This document shows positions 28,763-43,610 of a DNA stretch of 64,000 bases, piece after piece (position 1 is the first letter of the stretch; each line of letters begins with the position of its first letter). Below the pieces are notes generated by a model, which saw nothing but the letters and a program-made list of their open reading frames with translations, was not told where the DNA came from and made no database searches. The position numbers were made by a program, and so were the translations under genes. The stretch lies in the NCBI RefSeq assembly GCF_037975245.1, contig NC_092576.1, forward strand, positions 42,505,111 through 42,569,110. The letters run 5' to 3'. The DNA comes from Apostichopus japonicus. Lineage: Eukaryota; Echinodermata; Holothuroidea; Aspidochirotida; Stichopodidae.

Positions 28763-29726
28763 TATAGTGGGCTAGGCTCACTCTGTAGATGTGCCGTCAT
28801 ACATGGGATTCCGGGCATAATAGGCGTGCCTATACAGTTGAACAGGGAAGATGGAAGACAATTAACTGCTATATCACTTAACGTTAGTTAACATGGTGGC
28901 CTGCGCATTGACGACACTACTAGCCTACCGATAGTTTGGTATGGTAATGGTATAGTATAGTAGGCTAGGTTCACGGCTTTACAACATATACCGAGTTTGA
29001 AGTTTAGCCATTGATTCTCTATTAGTCAAATTATGGTATTTTCCATCATATTTCATGTCTAGAATGATATTACCTACAACCCTAGTTCTTATATATTGTC
29101 TATTTTCTGATAAAAGTACTATTGTGACCTCCAGTTTCGGATATCCTTGCTCAACGTATCAAAATGAAAATACAATTTGCTCGACAATGTTTACATTCTA
29201 TTGTCATGGTTACGTGCGGTAAAGATAGCCCATTAAATCGCAAAGGGAAGCCCGCGTAGGTGGAGTAAGGATAAATACCTGCTGAATATGCACCTGTGAA
29301 TTTTTCTAATAACTGTTATACAAAAAAATGTGTTTGTAATGAAATTAATATGGTTTCCGGTTGCTGCTATGAGCAGTTTTTGTCTACGGTAACAGGTCAC
29401 ATAGTAAGCTTGATTGAGGCGTACCGTTACGCTTCGCACCATTTGTATATTAAAGGTACCATGTGCTGCACAGCATTAGACGGGGGGGGGGGGTAGGGAA
29501 GGGAAGGGAAGGGAACGTGGTTCTTAAAGCGCTATAACATTTTAATCTAATTTCTCCAGTTATACGTTTTTGCAATATTGCTGTAATTTTAAAGTTTGTC
29601 TCGCAGTAGAGGGAACACTTTTTAAGGGTGGGTACCATTTTACACGGCTGACGAGGAGGTGTCGGGGAGTGGGGGGGGGGGGGGTGGACGTTCTGTTTAT
29701 GGAATAATTGGAATACTTAAAGAGTG
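28763..29726. other. gene-free sequence
   Basis: A segment at 28865-28945 repeats part of 27790-27850 (TATCACTxAACGTTAGTTAA, CATGGTGGxCTGCGCATTGA), a direct duplication on both sides of the decayed hAT element. G-rich runs at 29481 and 29670. Confidence 0.55.
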
Positions 29727-29960
29727 TTAACTAAGTGGTTAACGTCGGTGCCTTTCAATCATACGGTCCCCAGTTCGAGTCACTCCAAGATTAATGTATG
29801 TCTCCCAGTTAGGCCTACAGAGTTGCTGAAAATTGACAATTCATAATAATCATGGACGTTAAATATGAATGTAAGAGACTGACTTCGGTCAGCTTGCTGC
29901 TTTGATAAGCCAATGAGGCTTCTTCACGAGTTCCTGATTGCCGGAGGATAAAAAATACAC
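29727..29960 (+). mobile_element. tRNA-derived SINE, full-length-like copy
   Basis: A box TAACTAAGTGGTTAACG (29728-29744) and B box AGTTCGAGTCA (29772-29782), followed by a body with GACTTCGGTCAGCTTGCTGC and a tail CAATGAGGCTTCTTCACGAG (from 29911). The tail recurs alone at 40854-40892. The head is too diverged to be a working tRNA. It ends in an A-rich stretch. Confidence 0.65.
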
Positions 29961-30280
29961 ATAAATGCATACAATTTAATCAACGTTGAGGGAGAGGAGG
30001 GATCTTGCAAGAACATAGCGCTACGAATAGCTTCTCAAATTATTCATATTTATGAATTACACGGGAAACAATTCGTGCATGAATAGCGTATTATTCCCAC
30101 AACGGTAAATCCGACATATATGAGTATTAGCGTGAGATCCCTACAATACAAGTAAACACAGAAAGCGTGAAGTATCCTGCATAAAAACATAGAATAAAAT
30201 AAACACAACTTTGTTTTTAATGATGCGGTCTGGCTGTTTCCGTTTATTGTGGCTCTTTTCTCTCTTTCTATTTTTAACAG
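29961..30280. other. region upstream of the first Ly6 gene
   Basis: Intronic or 5' flanking sequence ending in a strong acceptor (CTATTTTTAACAG, 30268-30280). An upstream non-coding exon is therefore likely, but no promoter could be pinned down. Confidence 0.4.
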
Positions 30281-30302
30281 ACACAAACAGAATCTTCCGT
30301 TC

Positions 30303-32477
30303 ATGATGAATATCAAAGACACCTGGCTACTGGTTTTATTACTGGAGATTTTCATCGCGTGTCTGCCAGGTATGATGATTCACACGATATAAACTAGAAT
30401 ATTCTATTAATAAATTAGATAAATAATTAAAGCGTTTCTATCCAAATAGGTTTCGAGAAATTTCTTTGTTGAAATACCGGTAACAAGCCTCCGTGCCCAT
30501 GAATGAGTCATTCTTAATAAAAGCAAAAGTAAAATTGTAGGTGCTATCCATCCATCCATCCATCCATCCATCCATCCATCCATCCATCCATCCATCCATC
30601 CATCCATCCATCCATCCATCCATCCATCCATCCATCCATCCATCCATCCATCCATCCATCCATCCATCCATCCATCCATCCATCCATCCATCCATCCATC
30701 CATCCATCCATCCATCCATCCATCCATCCATCCATCCATCCATCCATCCATCCATCCATCCATCCATCCATCCATCCATCCATCCATCCATCCATCCATC
30801 CATCCATCCATCCATCCATCCATCCATCCATCCATCCATCCATCCATCCATCCATCCATCCATCCATCCATCCATCCATCCATCCATCCATCCATCCATC
30901 CATCCATCCATCCATCCATCCATCCATCCATCCATCCATCCATCCATCCATCCATCCATCCATCCATCCATCCATCCATCCATCCATCCATCCATCCATC
31001 ATCCATCCATCCATCCATCCATCCATCCATCCATCCATCCATCCATCCATCCATCCATCCATCCATCCATCCATCCATCCATCCATCCATCCATCATCCA
31101 TCCATCCATCCATCCATCCATCCATCCATCCATCCATCCATCCATCCATCCATCCATCCATCCATCCATCCATCCATCCATCCATCCATCCATCCATCCA
31201 TCCATCCATCCATCCATCCATCCATCCATCCATCCATCCATCCATCCATCCATCCATCCATCCATCCATCCATCCATCCATCCATCCATCCATCCATCCA
31301 TCCATCCATCCATCCATCCATCCATCCATCCATCCATCCATCCATCCATCCATCCATCCATCCATCCATCCATCCATCCATCCATCCATCCATCCATTGA
31401 AGCTCATCTAGCCTGGGGCTTTTTATAATATTTTACATTCAAACTACCCGTTGATCAAAATAATGTAATCAATCCCATTGTTGTAAGTTTCTGCAGTACA
31501 TCTCTCCAATAAGTAATACGAATTTTACCATTCCTTGTGTTTCTTCCAGGAGTTTCCGCCTTTCAATGCTATGGCTGTAACAGTACAGAATCATGCAACG
31601 ATCCATTTGATCCCAGTGCAAACCACTTAATCGACTGTGACGGTTACTGTTACGTAAGTATGACATCATTAAATGTCCTCGTTCAGATTGGAGGGTCCAT
31701 GATCCAGATCTACAAAGTCGATCTCATTTAAATAAATAAGAAAGCTGGGATTTCAATTATTCATTGAGTCAATCAGAAACGATCTCGCCATATAGTAAAC
31801 GAGGGACAGGGGATGACTAGACGGTGAGGTGCGGAGGGGGGGGGGGGTGGAGGTGCATGGTGGGTATAAGAAAGGAATGTTCTATCATTCCCGTAATATG
31901 CAGTAGCACAACCTTTTTGGTATGATTTAGGTCTGATACATTTTCGATGACTAACATTCCATTATAACAAAGCCATCTATTATAACAAAGCCATCAATTG
32001 TAACAAAGCCATTCATGATAACAAATCCAACTATTGTCTTGAATTATACACAAATATAGTATCAACAAACAGAATATTTATTTTGTCCGTTCTGTTAGTA
32101 AAAGTGTTTAGAATCATCGGGCATTAAATTACCCTATACTGTCTGTTTCAAACTGTCCCCATCAGGCGAAACGTCAGGTGCTAACATGAATATGCATATT
32201 TCTAATTATTATTCATTGAATATGTATGATCTTCTTCCCACAGAAAACTACTATGAAAAACACAGAAGGACAGATGATGTTTGTAATGCGCGGTTGTCAG
32301 TCATCCAATATTTCAACTTGCCCAGATAAGTGTCTGAAAACTGGAAGCGAACAGTGTAACTTCTGTTGTAACGAAGACAAGTGCAATAGCGCCATCTATT
32401 TTCTTCCTACATGGCCTGTAATGACGTCACCCATTATTCTAACAGCGTATCGATTATTTCAAGGACCTTTTCTTTAA
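30303..32477 (+). CDS. Ly6/three-finger domain protein 1, probably GPI-anchored
   Basis: Exons 30303-30369, 31550-31653 and 32244-32477 join in phases 1 and 0 to give 134 residues. The protein has a signal peptide ([20 protein letters not shown]). The mature part opens FQCYGC and ends the domain with CCNEDKCN, the LxCxxC and CCxxDxCN signatures of Ly6/uPAR proteins, with further Cys in DCDGYC and CPDKC. A hydrophobic C-terminal segment follows with no basic tail, as in a GPI-attachment signal. The first intron contains an 850-bp CATC array. Gene 35608-37909 is a tandem paralogue with the same intron phases. Ligand and role are unknown; the family covers receptors, complement regulators and peptide modulators. 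The start at the first of two tandem ATGs is a choice. Confidence 0.87.
30546..31396. repeat. (CATC)n tetranucleotide array, 850 bp
   Basis: Almost pure CATC (GATG on the other strand). Two phase breaks, near 31000 and 31093, each read CATCATCC. Both strands stay open in all frames, giving IHPS and MDGW artefact proteins. It lies in intron 1 of the first Ly6 gene. Confidence 0.98.
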
Positions 32478-33904
32478 AGTAATCGATAATTGCTGCTGGT
32501 CGGCGATCGTCTCAGCTAATTTTTTTTAAAGTATTTTTAGAAAGCAATTGCAATACATTAGCTTTAGTACAAATTTTACGTCATAATTCATAGAGTTTTT
32601 ATCGATAGATTTTAAAGGGAAATTTGCGGTAGTTTTTGCAATATGGTATCATATTTTTTGTTTTCAAACAGAGAACAAACAAGGTTTGATGTCGTATTTA
32701 ACCCTAATATCACAGAACAATAAACACACAGGACAAAACGAAATTAGGTCTGAATCGAAAATAATCGTTATATAACCACTGCACTGTGTTTATTCATACT
32801 TTATAGTATTTTAATACTGGGTTAAATAGAAATACATCAGGATATATTAATCAGTTTTTGTAAAGATACGATTTTAATAATGGACAACCAGGGCCGCATA
32901 CATGATTATGAACATGGGGTTGTGTTGCCACTGGGGTTGTCGAAGCCGACTTCCATGTAGTGTAGGGGTTTCTGTGGTACCCCCATCCCCACCCCCCCCC
33001 CCCCCGTCAGAAGGAAAGCGAACTATTAAACATGAAATGGCGCATAATGAGTCATATTGAAGCTATAAACTAGATCAACAGCTAATCTAAACTTACTTTT
33101 AATGTATATTTTTAGTGGTGAAGACGGGGCTGCCCTCCCTCCCCACCCTCCCCTCATCTCCATAGATGGGTCCGAGCCTGACACATCTATGACCGTTGAT
33201 TAATCTGCTTGTTTTTAAGTACGGGCAGTGAGGTAAAAAACGAGATTAGTACTGAAATATAGTTAATAAAATTATCATTGTGGAATATTTTGCAACCATA
33301 TACAGTATAATATGGGATTGTTTTAAAATCCGACGTTGTTTTGTCTCTTACCTTGATTAATACAATCATTAGTTTTCATGAATGGAAAATAAATGTAGGA
33401 GAAAAGGTAAATTCAATAATTTTGTGTGTTATGTATTCTCTTTTTTTTAGTTTTGCTTTGTAACTACATCTATGGTCCAAATTGGAGGCAGTTTAAATGA
33501 CTCAATTCCCACTTCCTCCCCATGCCCGTTCTTCCCCGTTTCCCCTTCTTCCTCACCCCCTTCCTACCCCTCCTCACCTCCTTCCCACCCCTTCCTCCTC
33601 ACCCCCTTCCCCACCCCTCGCTCACCCCTTCATGATTCTTTAATTTGAGATGGCATACAAATTGTTACACCACGTTAATACACTGTTATTGTTTTGATGG
33701 GTCCTCCTGGCCAGATGTTCAGAAGATCACATGATCGATAAATACCAACAAGGGTAAGGAAGAAATCGATAGGGGTTCGTCCACCCTTTATATAACTTCA
33801 ATGAAACATCAATGTACGTGGTTAGAGAGTTATACACTGATATACACAGTCAATGGAAGGACCCACCCTATATGCACCGCCCAGCTATGTCAAGTCACTG
33901 CGAG
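32478..33904. other. intergenic region between the Ly6 genes
   Basis: Pyrimidine-rich low-complexity DNA at 33506-33630 (CCCCTTCCTCCTCACC-type) and polyC tracts near 32990. No gene recognised. Confidence 0.55.
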
Positions 33905-33979
33905 TATATATAAGCAGTTTATCTTTTCAGTGCCTGTTGTAACGTTATAGCGGAAAACCATTTGTGCTTCTGATATAAA
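33905..33979 (+). promoter_or_regulatory. TATA promoter and non-coding exon 1 of Ly6 gene 2
   Basis: TATATATAAG at 33905-33914 gives a start near 33936. The exon ends ATATAAA|GTAAGT (donor 33980), and an acceptor TTTCTTTAG at 35582-35590 places the ATG 17 nt into the next exon. The model is inferred from signals. Confidence 0.55.
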
Positions 33980-34394
33980 GTAAGTATGATCTTAATTCTT
34001 TGAGCTATGTTAATGTTACAATACATACTTTGTTGAAAGAGGGTTGGATACTACAGTCTCGTAGACGTGTTAAATGTGTGATTAACACGTTGTTTGGTTT
34101 CCAACGATAAGGGTATATACGTCCCATATATATATATATAACTAATTCTAAGCGCAATGTCTCCACGGCATGATAAAAATTATAATAAAATCGTATTAAG
34201 TTGTAGTTTGTCGTCTTTTCGTTGGAATCAATCTGAAAGAAAAAAATAAATGAGTAAGGGGGGGGGGACAATAAATGGGAAAATAATTCTTTAAGTATGT
34301 GAAAAGCGTCATTGCATTAAAACGAAAATATTTTATTGTGGGTTAACCAAGCAGTGGAGCAATTTTATCGTTTCAAGCATGTTTGTGTCTAATA

Positions 34395-34865
<471 letters not shown>

Positions 34866-35023
34866 TTCGCAGTAATTGCTCTTAGGAAGATAATTTGACA
34901 AAGGCCATTTAAGTACATACACAACGACCGTTTGCTACAGAACTCTCTTTAAATAATCGAGGATATCTGCCTATACAATCTAAGTTTGAACTTTCTCGTT
35001 GGGCTAATATACCCGTTATCAGG

Positions 35024-35200
35024 CATCTCGGCCTTTAGGCTAAGATCATGTGTAGTATCTGTCCCCCTTTCGAGGGGTATGGTGATGCACACCCGACGAT
35101 GATCACACAGTCACAGTCCCGATGTAAGGTGACTGGGGTTGAGAGCGGATCAGTCGTTTGGTGCCCAGGTTCTTTCCTGTGCGACTTTTGCTTAAAAAAA
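35024..35200 (+). mobile_element. retroposon with U2 snRNA-like head, copy 2, with target duplication
   Basis: The first 40 nt (TCTCGGCCTTTAGGCTAAGA, then TCATGTGTAGTATCTGT) match the 5' end of U2 snRNA with about three changes and include the branch-point-pairing GTAGTA. The remaining 130 nt are not U2 but match the copy at 20272-20452. The element ends in seven A. Flanks TATACCCGTTATCAGG (35008-35023) and TGTACCCTTTATCAGG (35201-35216) match 14 of 16. PolyA plus duplication is the mark of LINE-driven retroposition. It is a SINE-like family, not a functional U2 gene: the Sm site and 3' stems are missing. It lies in the 5' UTR intron of Ly6 gene 2. Confidence 0.82.
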
Positions 35201-35607
35201 TGTACCCTTTATCAGGGATAAACCGTTAAACTACAGCATTACATGAATGATTAATAATGACATAGTTAATTGTTTTGATAAGAGATTTTGTCTATGAACG
35301 GAGGGAATCATTGATTATTACCGTATTTCACATTTTGTTGTTTTGCCATGCTTTTGGTTTCGTTATGTTAGTTTTGTTTTGTGTGTGAAGAACACTGGTC
35401 GGGAAACTGTCTTGATTTGATCTATATATTATAAAAACATTATTTTGGAGTAATTCTTTCACACGCTTGTTAAATTTGCCGGAAGTTGGCGATGGCGTAA
35501 GAGAAACATCAAGCAGATATTATATTTAATAATTCTTATGTTTTTTTTTTAAATTACTTCATAGATGGGTATCTAAGTTGATTTCTTTAGATTGCTATTT
35601 CATCAAG

Positions 35608-37909
<2,302 letters not shown>

Positions 37910-39081
37910 TAATTCCGCGGAATAAAGTGAACAATTGAACATTTAGCATCAAAATGTCCAATTGACGAGATATGATAAGTTGTTAAGTGTTATCTAAATA
38001 ATGTACTGAAAAATGTCAACTTATGGGGCAAAGTTTTTCTTATGTTGATGGCACTTTTAAGCATCCGTAGATTAGTATTGAGTGTTTTATTGTATTCCAT
38101 GGAGACAATATATATCCTACACTTACTTGAAGCTAGCGAACAGGGTCAACCCACCCAATGGCAAAATTAGTACATAAATAAACCGAATTGAAGCTGGCGA
38201 ACGTTGTACAGTTGTTCTATTAGGCCTTTTTTTAGAGTACTCAAATTCATACAAAGTTTTGTACTGTGGAGTTTAAGGATCGCGAGATACAATTTCTCAA
38301 AGTGGCAAGGAAAACGTGGTAAATATGACTGATTAAAGGTCAATTTTAACCGAAACTTTTAGGTCATTCACAATCACAAGAATATATGAATAGGCCTAGA
38401 TAAATTAGAATCCGACTATCGCACCCAAATTTTCCAACTATCGTCAGTTTTACCAAGATTGGGGGTGAGACACCCCCCCACCCCCCTCTAGAGACTTCCC
38501 TGAGTACATGTTAACGTTGAATAAACTGGTCAAAATACCATATATACTAATAAGCTAATACAACGGAGTATATAACCACATTGATTGAGGAACCTTCTGT
38601 GTTTATTGTCTCAAAAGTCTAAAATCTGGTATTATACAGTATTACACACACTGTAGTCTCTAAGGATCTGTATACCTCACTGGTTAAAATTATAATTCGT
38701 TTGAAAAAAAAAAAACATTTTAAGACGAAATAACGGTTGTATAGAAGATCATATCGATTGATTTAATTTCATATTTAATATACAAAGATAATTTGTCATA
38801 TTCTTCAATGGTTTGGTAAAGGAGAGAAAAGAAAGAAATAAACTGAAACAGACAATGTTTCAATGAGTAAGTTTAGCTTCTTTTCTCGAGAATTTGAAAA
38901 TGGAATTTAATATCATACCTATTGTATGTTAAATATTATAAACTGAGTTACAAACTGAGAGTCGGCTAAACTTGTTTAAGCTCCGAAAAGTGAAAAAATA
39001 TCATAATTAAAAACAAAAGAATTAAAAGTAAACGAAATAAATACAATAAAGAGAGTAAACTACATTGGTATTGGCCTATTG
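37910..39081. other. 3' flank of Ly6 gene 2 and gene-free DNA
   Basis: GGAATAAAGTG right after the stop (37919-37924) supplies an AATAAA polyA signal. The rest is AT-rich with nothing recognised. Confidence 0.55.
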
Positions 39082-39136
39082 ACCGATAATCGAAAAATAA
39101 TCGACAAATCGAATAATCGAAAAATCGAAAAATCTA
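39082..39136. repeat. short AATCGAAAA array
   Basis: Five or six units like ATAATCGAAAA or AAATCG in 55 bp. Confidence 0.8.
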
Positions 39137-40853
39137 TAGCCAAATCAATCACTCAAGAAAAGGCTGTGTAACTTCATTTTAAGAAGAATTAAAAGTATAT
39201 ACGTCATTTAAATTCTGAATGTATACACTAATTAGATTGAAGACTTACTATCGGATCCACAGCGCGGGAAACAGGGTGGCCTGGCAACCCCCCCCATTTC
39301 CCTTGCGTACAGACAATAATATCTCCATTCCCTATCCCCATCTCCGCCCCACCCCGTGTGTGTCACCCATCATATGTACATACGATTGCATATGTAATAG
39401 AAACTTCACAAGTAACAGCATGCGCCTGTATTATTGATCTCGTACTTAAACTGTTGATATCACTGACTTAGTTGATGATATCCCTGCGTAAATTGTTGAT
39501 ATCCTTGCCGAATTTGTTGCTTAACTCCGAACTACTAAGAACCCCTGGACATGGGCCAGCTAACTATAATAATAGTGCTGAGATTACTGCTTTGAGAGGA
39601 AATTAGAATAGATAATTTAGAGATTAAAATCCCCCCCCCACCAAAAAAATATCTCTTGGTTTTAATATGTGTCGTGGTTTTTTATCTTTCCTACATGCCA
39701 GTAATTCTCGATTTTTTTTTAACCTTGTAACTGTCCATTTTATTTTCCTCATTTTATGATAATTTTTACAATCTAAAGTGAAACTTTAAAAAAAACCCAA
39801 AAATAACCAGTAATTTATACAAGTGACAGAGGTTTTCAGCATAAAACCAAGGTCTCACGTCAAGGTTGGTGGTTATTGATATTAATAACTATAACTTTTA
39901 TGATATAATCAAAGGTCGTATAATACTTTTATAGTGATGTGAACTTGACTGAAACAACCCACATTTGCTTCAATATGCACTTCCTATACGGACGTTCCGA
40001 AGCCCAGCAGTTATTTCCGTGGCAAATATTCGTCGTTAAAGGGCAACGGGAATTCACACACACACCCACCCACACATGTTGTGTTTCATTCAGACCGAGG
40101 ACCCCATTGTATTTTCCATTGTTCAAATCCATGTACCCTAACTTTAACAATACCCCATAAAATAGAATTCTTCCAAGGACGTGGTGATTCTTTAGAAATC
40201 ACAACCGAGGACCTGAAATTCTTTTGTTCAAGTCCTCGGTCAGATAGCAAAACAAATGCACCCACATAATACAGCTGTGTTTTACATTCACACCGAAGAC
40301 CTCATTGTCTTTTCCCTTAACAACAGAATTCTTGCGAGAAGGCGGTGGGAAAAGAAAAATGTCGGAAGAGTTGTCGAGCGGTGTTACTAAATTTTTTCTC
40401 AATGAATATTATTTGAAAGAAAAATGCGTGATAAAATAGGAATATAATGTTCAGTAAATTGGTTAGGCTATACAAAAGCAATGCCTTATACACTGCTGAT
40501 CAGTGCCAGTACAAATACCTAATCAGACTACGGTAACTCATATTAACTTGCAGTGTACTATACTAACTTGCAAATACTGCCTATCGGATTGACTCTATAG
40601 CTAGTCGAGTCTGTGAATCTCGAACCAAAAGTGAACTTCTCTGTAGAATTTCACCCGGGCACTGTGATACATAATCGATACAACCGTCAGTCATACAATA
40701 TAATACATTAAAAAAATGGCCAAATTTGGCCGATATAAGAAACCGTTAAACAATTGGCCAGGTTTGGCCGATTTAGGGAATAGTGAAAGAATTAGCCAAA
40801 AGTAACTATCTGCCGAATTTGTCCCTTCAAGGGCAGCTCAAGACAGATACAGT
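39137..40853. other. gene-free sequence
   Basis: An imperfect direct duplication: 40080-40150 and 40275-40330 share TTACATTCAxACCGAxGACC, CATTGT and TTTTCC. A GGCCAAATTTGGCCGAT-like pair occurs near 40720 and 40757. No gene. Confidence 0.5.
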
Positions 40854-40892
40854 CAATGAGGCTTCTTTGCGAGTACCTGCTTGCAGGAGGAT
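40854..40892 (+). mobile_element. SINE tail fragment
   Basis: CAATGAGGCTTCTTTGCGAG followed by TxCCTGxTTGCxGGAGGAT matches the tail of the tRNA-derived SINE at 29911-29949. The head is missing, as in a 5'-truncated copy. Confidence 0.6.
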
Positions 40893-41411
40893 CTAAAATT
40901 CATACAGGAGTCTAGTGCAATGAAATCATCGAAACCTCAATGCATTTTGCATTCTGGTATCGCTCTGTGTATGGAAACTTGTAAGTGTCATCATTGTTAC
41001 ATCTTATTGTCAACATAGTCCCACTCTTCCACAGAAATATTACATCGTAAACACAAATGATTTTCAAACGCATTCGCAAACAGTTGTCTAGGTAACCCTT
41101 TTCACTCTCTTAAATTGATTTCTCGACTCACGATAGGAAAACGGAGCTTCGGCCTTGTACTACAAAAGTTGCTATATGTATTTTAACGGGTGTGTGGGCA
41201 GGGGGTGGGGGAGGGGGAGGGTTATGGAAGAACTATATAGTGATCTGTTGTTGTTATTGTTGTCTAGTATCTTATCTATGGGGTTTGTTCCCTCTGGATG
41301 TAAATTGTCTCTCTATATAGGGTGATATAAAATTAACTGAGCATTCAAAACACAGCCAATACTCTCACAGTCATAACATTGGCTGATAACCACAACAAGC
41401 TTGGTCATATA

Positions 41412-41822
41412 CACTGTAAAAAAATTGTAAATTTTACAGTGAAATGGCTGTCAGCTAAAATGCCAAAAATAATTTGTAAATTTTACAATCACTTGTAAAC
41501 TAAAAAAAACAGTTAAAAACGGTAAACTAGTTAAAAACGGTAAACTTTACCATTTTTGGTAATTCAAATTACAAATTATTGTAAAAATATTTACAGAAAA
41601 CTGCAATATTTACAGTTGAAAACTGTAAAATTAACAATTTATTGTAAATTAATTTACAACAATATGTAATATATACAGATGAAAACTGTGAAATTAACAA
41701 TAAATTGTAAATGAATTTACCAAAAAATGTAATATTCACATTTTTGAAATGTAAAATTTTCCAATTTCACAATATATTACACATTACTGTAATTAATTTA
41801 CACAAAAATGTAATATTCACAA
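41412..41822. repeat. TGTAAATT/AATTTACA palindromic low-complexity repeat
   Basis: Repeated units such as TTGTAAATTTTACAGT, ACTGTAAAATTAACAAT and GTAATATTCACA in both orientations across about 410 bp. Each unit is partly self-complementary. The frame at 41711-41962 is an artefact. Confidence 0.8.
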
Positions 41823-42881
41823 TTGATTGTCTGCAGGGTCACAACAAATTTGGAAAATTAACAGGTCCTATTTCCATGGCAGTGGTATTTCACCAGTCGG
41901 TTAGCAATACAATATTTACTCGATCAAGGGCATACAATGTGACCTTCGCAAATGACCTTTGAGCTACTTGAAAAATGAAATGCTTGAACATTAAACATGT
42001 ACAAATGACCATTATATATATAAGTAAGGAATTGTAGCTTTTTTTCTGTAGACACATTTAGACTGTGGGTAAAACAGAGTAATTTTCAAAAATGGAAAAT
42101 AACAAGGAAATAGTTTATTACAACTTTATTGGAACCTTTAAATGAATACCTGTAACTGTGCTTACATTCTTACTTTCATTAAAACACCAGTCTTACATAT
42201 GGCCACGTGTTTTAATCTGGGCCAGTAAATAAGTGGCGATGTTACATCTGTGCAACACATATCAAGGGGCGGCCACTCCCTAACCCCGCCCCCCCCCCCC
42301 CCACCTCCGGGTGGATCTCGGGTCCCCCCGAAATTAGTGGTTCCCCCGTTAACCCCCTCCCCCCACGAAAACAATAACAAATACAACAGAAAAGTATAAC
42401 ATTTTGCCTCATTCGTTACCTCAAATCTCCATAATGTCTCAGAGGAAGGACATTTTGTACGAACGTATCTTCAATGTTTTCTGTTTCTTGCAAAACTTCC
42501 CAGAGAAAGAATCTGCATCATTAATATTCCGAACTGTAGCACTAAATATGGTTTCACAATATTAACCCATCGTGTACAAAAGTTATACAATGTGACAAAA
42601 GGAGGGCCTGTCACTTTCACACACAAGTTCCCAAGTACCTTGTCGCCATGAGATGGTGGCAGACCGTGATTATGATTATGTAAAGGTCGGAAGACAAACA
42701 CAATATGGTTGGTTACCTAAGTGACCCTCCTATGGGCGCCCATTCATTTTGTTAATGCTTTCGCAATCAGCCTCCGATCAGTAAACTCAACAGATAGCTA
42801 GTATGATGCTGAATTAGCCCCCTCATTTGCAAATGTTGTAAACTTTACAAAGTGTCCCTCATGTTTGCACAAGTTTTATGT
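41823..42881. other. gene-free sequence
   Basis: A GC-rich stretch at 42265-42365 (GGGGCGGCC, polyC, CCCCCG) resembles hAT subterminal DNA, but no ends were found. Confidence 0.45.
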
Positions 42882-42905
42882 GGGTCATTCCAAGCCAAAT
42901 TTTTT
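42882..42905 (+). repeat. terminal-repeat-like sequence matching the foldback element ends
   Basis: TGGGTCATTCCAAGCCAAAT matches 18 of 20 with the terminus of the 50910-54410 element (TGGGTCAATCCATGCCAAAT). Preceded by TATG, compared with TATA there. Its partner end is not visible nearby. Confidence 0.5.
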
Positions 42906-43011
42906 ACATGCCCAGGTGACAATTTCCTGTTTTTTTGCAGAATTGGAACTCCCTCTAATTAGTTGATAATTAATGACCAATTAAAACATTTATGTCAAAG
43001 TACATTTTTTT

Positions 43012-43346
43012 CACTATCTAAGCGGAGTGCCAACACAGGTTGGCGCAGATCGTACAGACATTTTTGGAGTAAAGATACTCCCTAGATCGCCGGAAATGAC
43101 CCTTTCCGTGCCTTGCTAATTTGCAGATAAACGAAGAATAAATAGGTGTCATCGCCATTTTGTCAGGAAATTACCCCAACAAAATGTGACAAATGTCAAT
43201 AGGTATTTGAGAGCGCAATAAAAAAGTTAATAATCGCCAATAATTAGAAAGTGGTAAAAAGCTGAAAAGGGCGCCAGCAGTCCATTTGAGTCCGTCAGGG
43301 GGGGGGGGGCATCCGCCCCTCTGGCTGTATGGACGCTCCGCCACTG
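43012..43346 (-). mobile_element. hAT MITE family B, copy 2 (one end missing)
   Basis: Read on the minus strand it starts CAGTGGCGGAGCGTCC at 43346 and follows 25935-26322 through GACGGACTCAAATGGACTGC, GCGCCCTTTTCAGC, TTTATCTGCAAATTAGCAAG and GATCTAGGGAxTATC. It ends at CTCCGCTTAGATAGTG near 43012 without the CTCCGCCACTG terminus, so it is truncated or ends in a variant. No target duplication found. Confidence 0.8.
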
Positions 43347-43478
43347 GGTGACTCTCAAAAAAGTGCAAATGCACAGAGTGTATGACAAATTTCTCATATA
43401 GATGAGTGTCACTAACTTCTGCATGCAATGTATATAGATTCAAGATTGAGGTGAAAGTGGGAGAAAGAAGTCAGTGTT

Positions 43479-43610
43479 AACCAGGGTGTGCATGCTATAA
43501 ATAGCTATTCAGCAGTACTGCTGAATAGCTATGAGAGCATTTACTGGTAATAGTTCTTAAATATCTAATGTCAAGATACATAGATACTGTACAGAGGCAC
43601 ACCCTTGGTT
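43479..43610. repeat. small foldback unit around a 32-bp perfect palindrome
   Basis: AACCAGGGTGTGC (43479-43491) and GCACACCCTTGGTT (43597-43610) are inverted copies. Between them 43501-43532 is a perfect palindrome (ATAGCTATTCAGCAGT and its exact complement). 132 bp in all; could be a very short MITE or a hairpin-forming relic. Confidence 0.7.

Noticed and set aside
30541-31428. Long frames of IHPS or MDGW repeats on both strands
   Set aside because: They are the translation of a pure CATC tetranucleotide; no start context, signal or unique sequence supports a gene.
35024-35200. Functional U2 snRNA gene
   Set aside because: Only the first 40 nt match U2; the Sm site and 3' stem-loops are absent, and polyA with target duplication shows retroposition.
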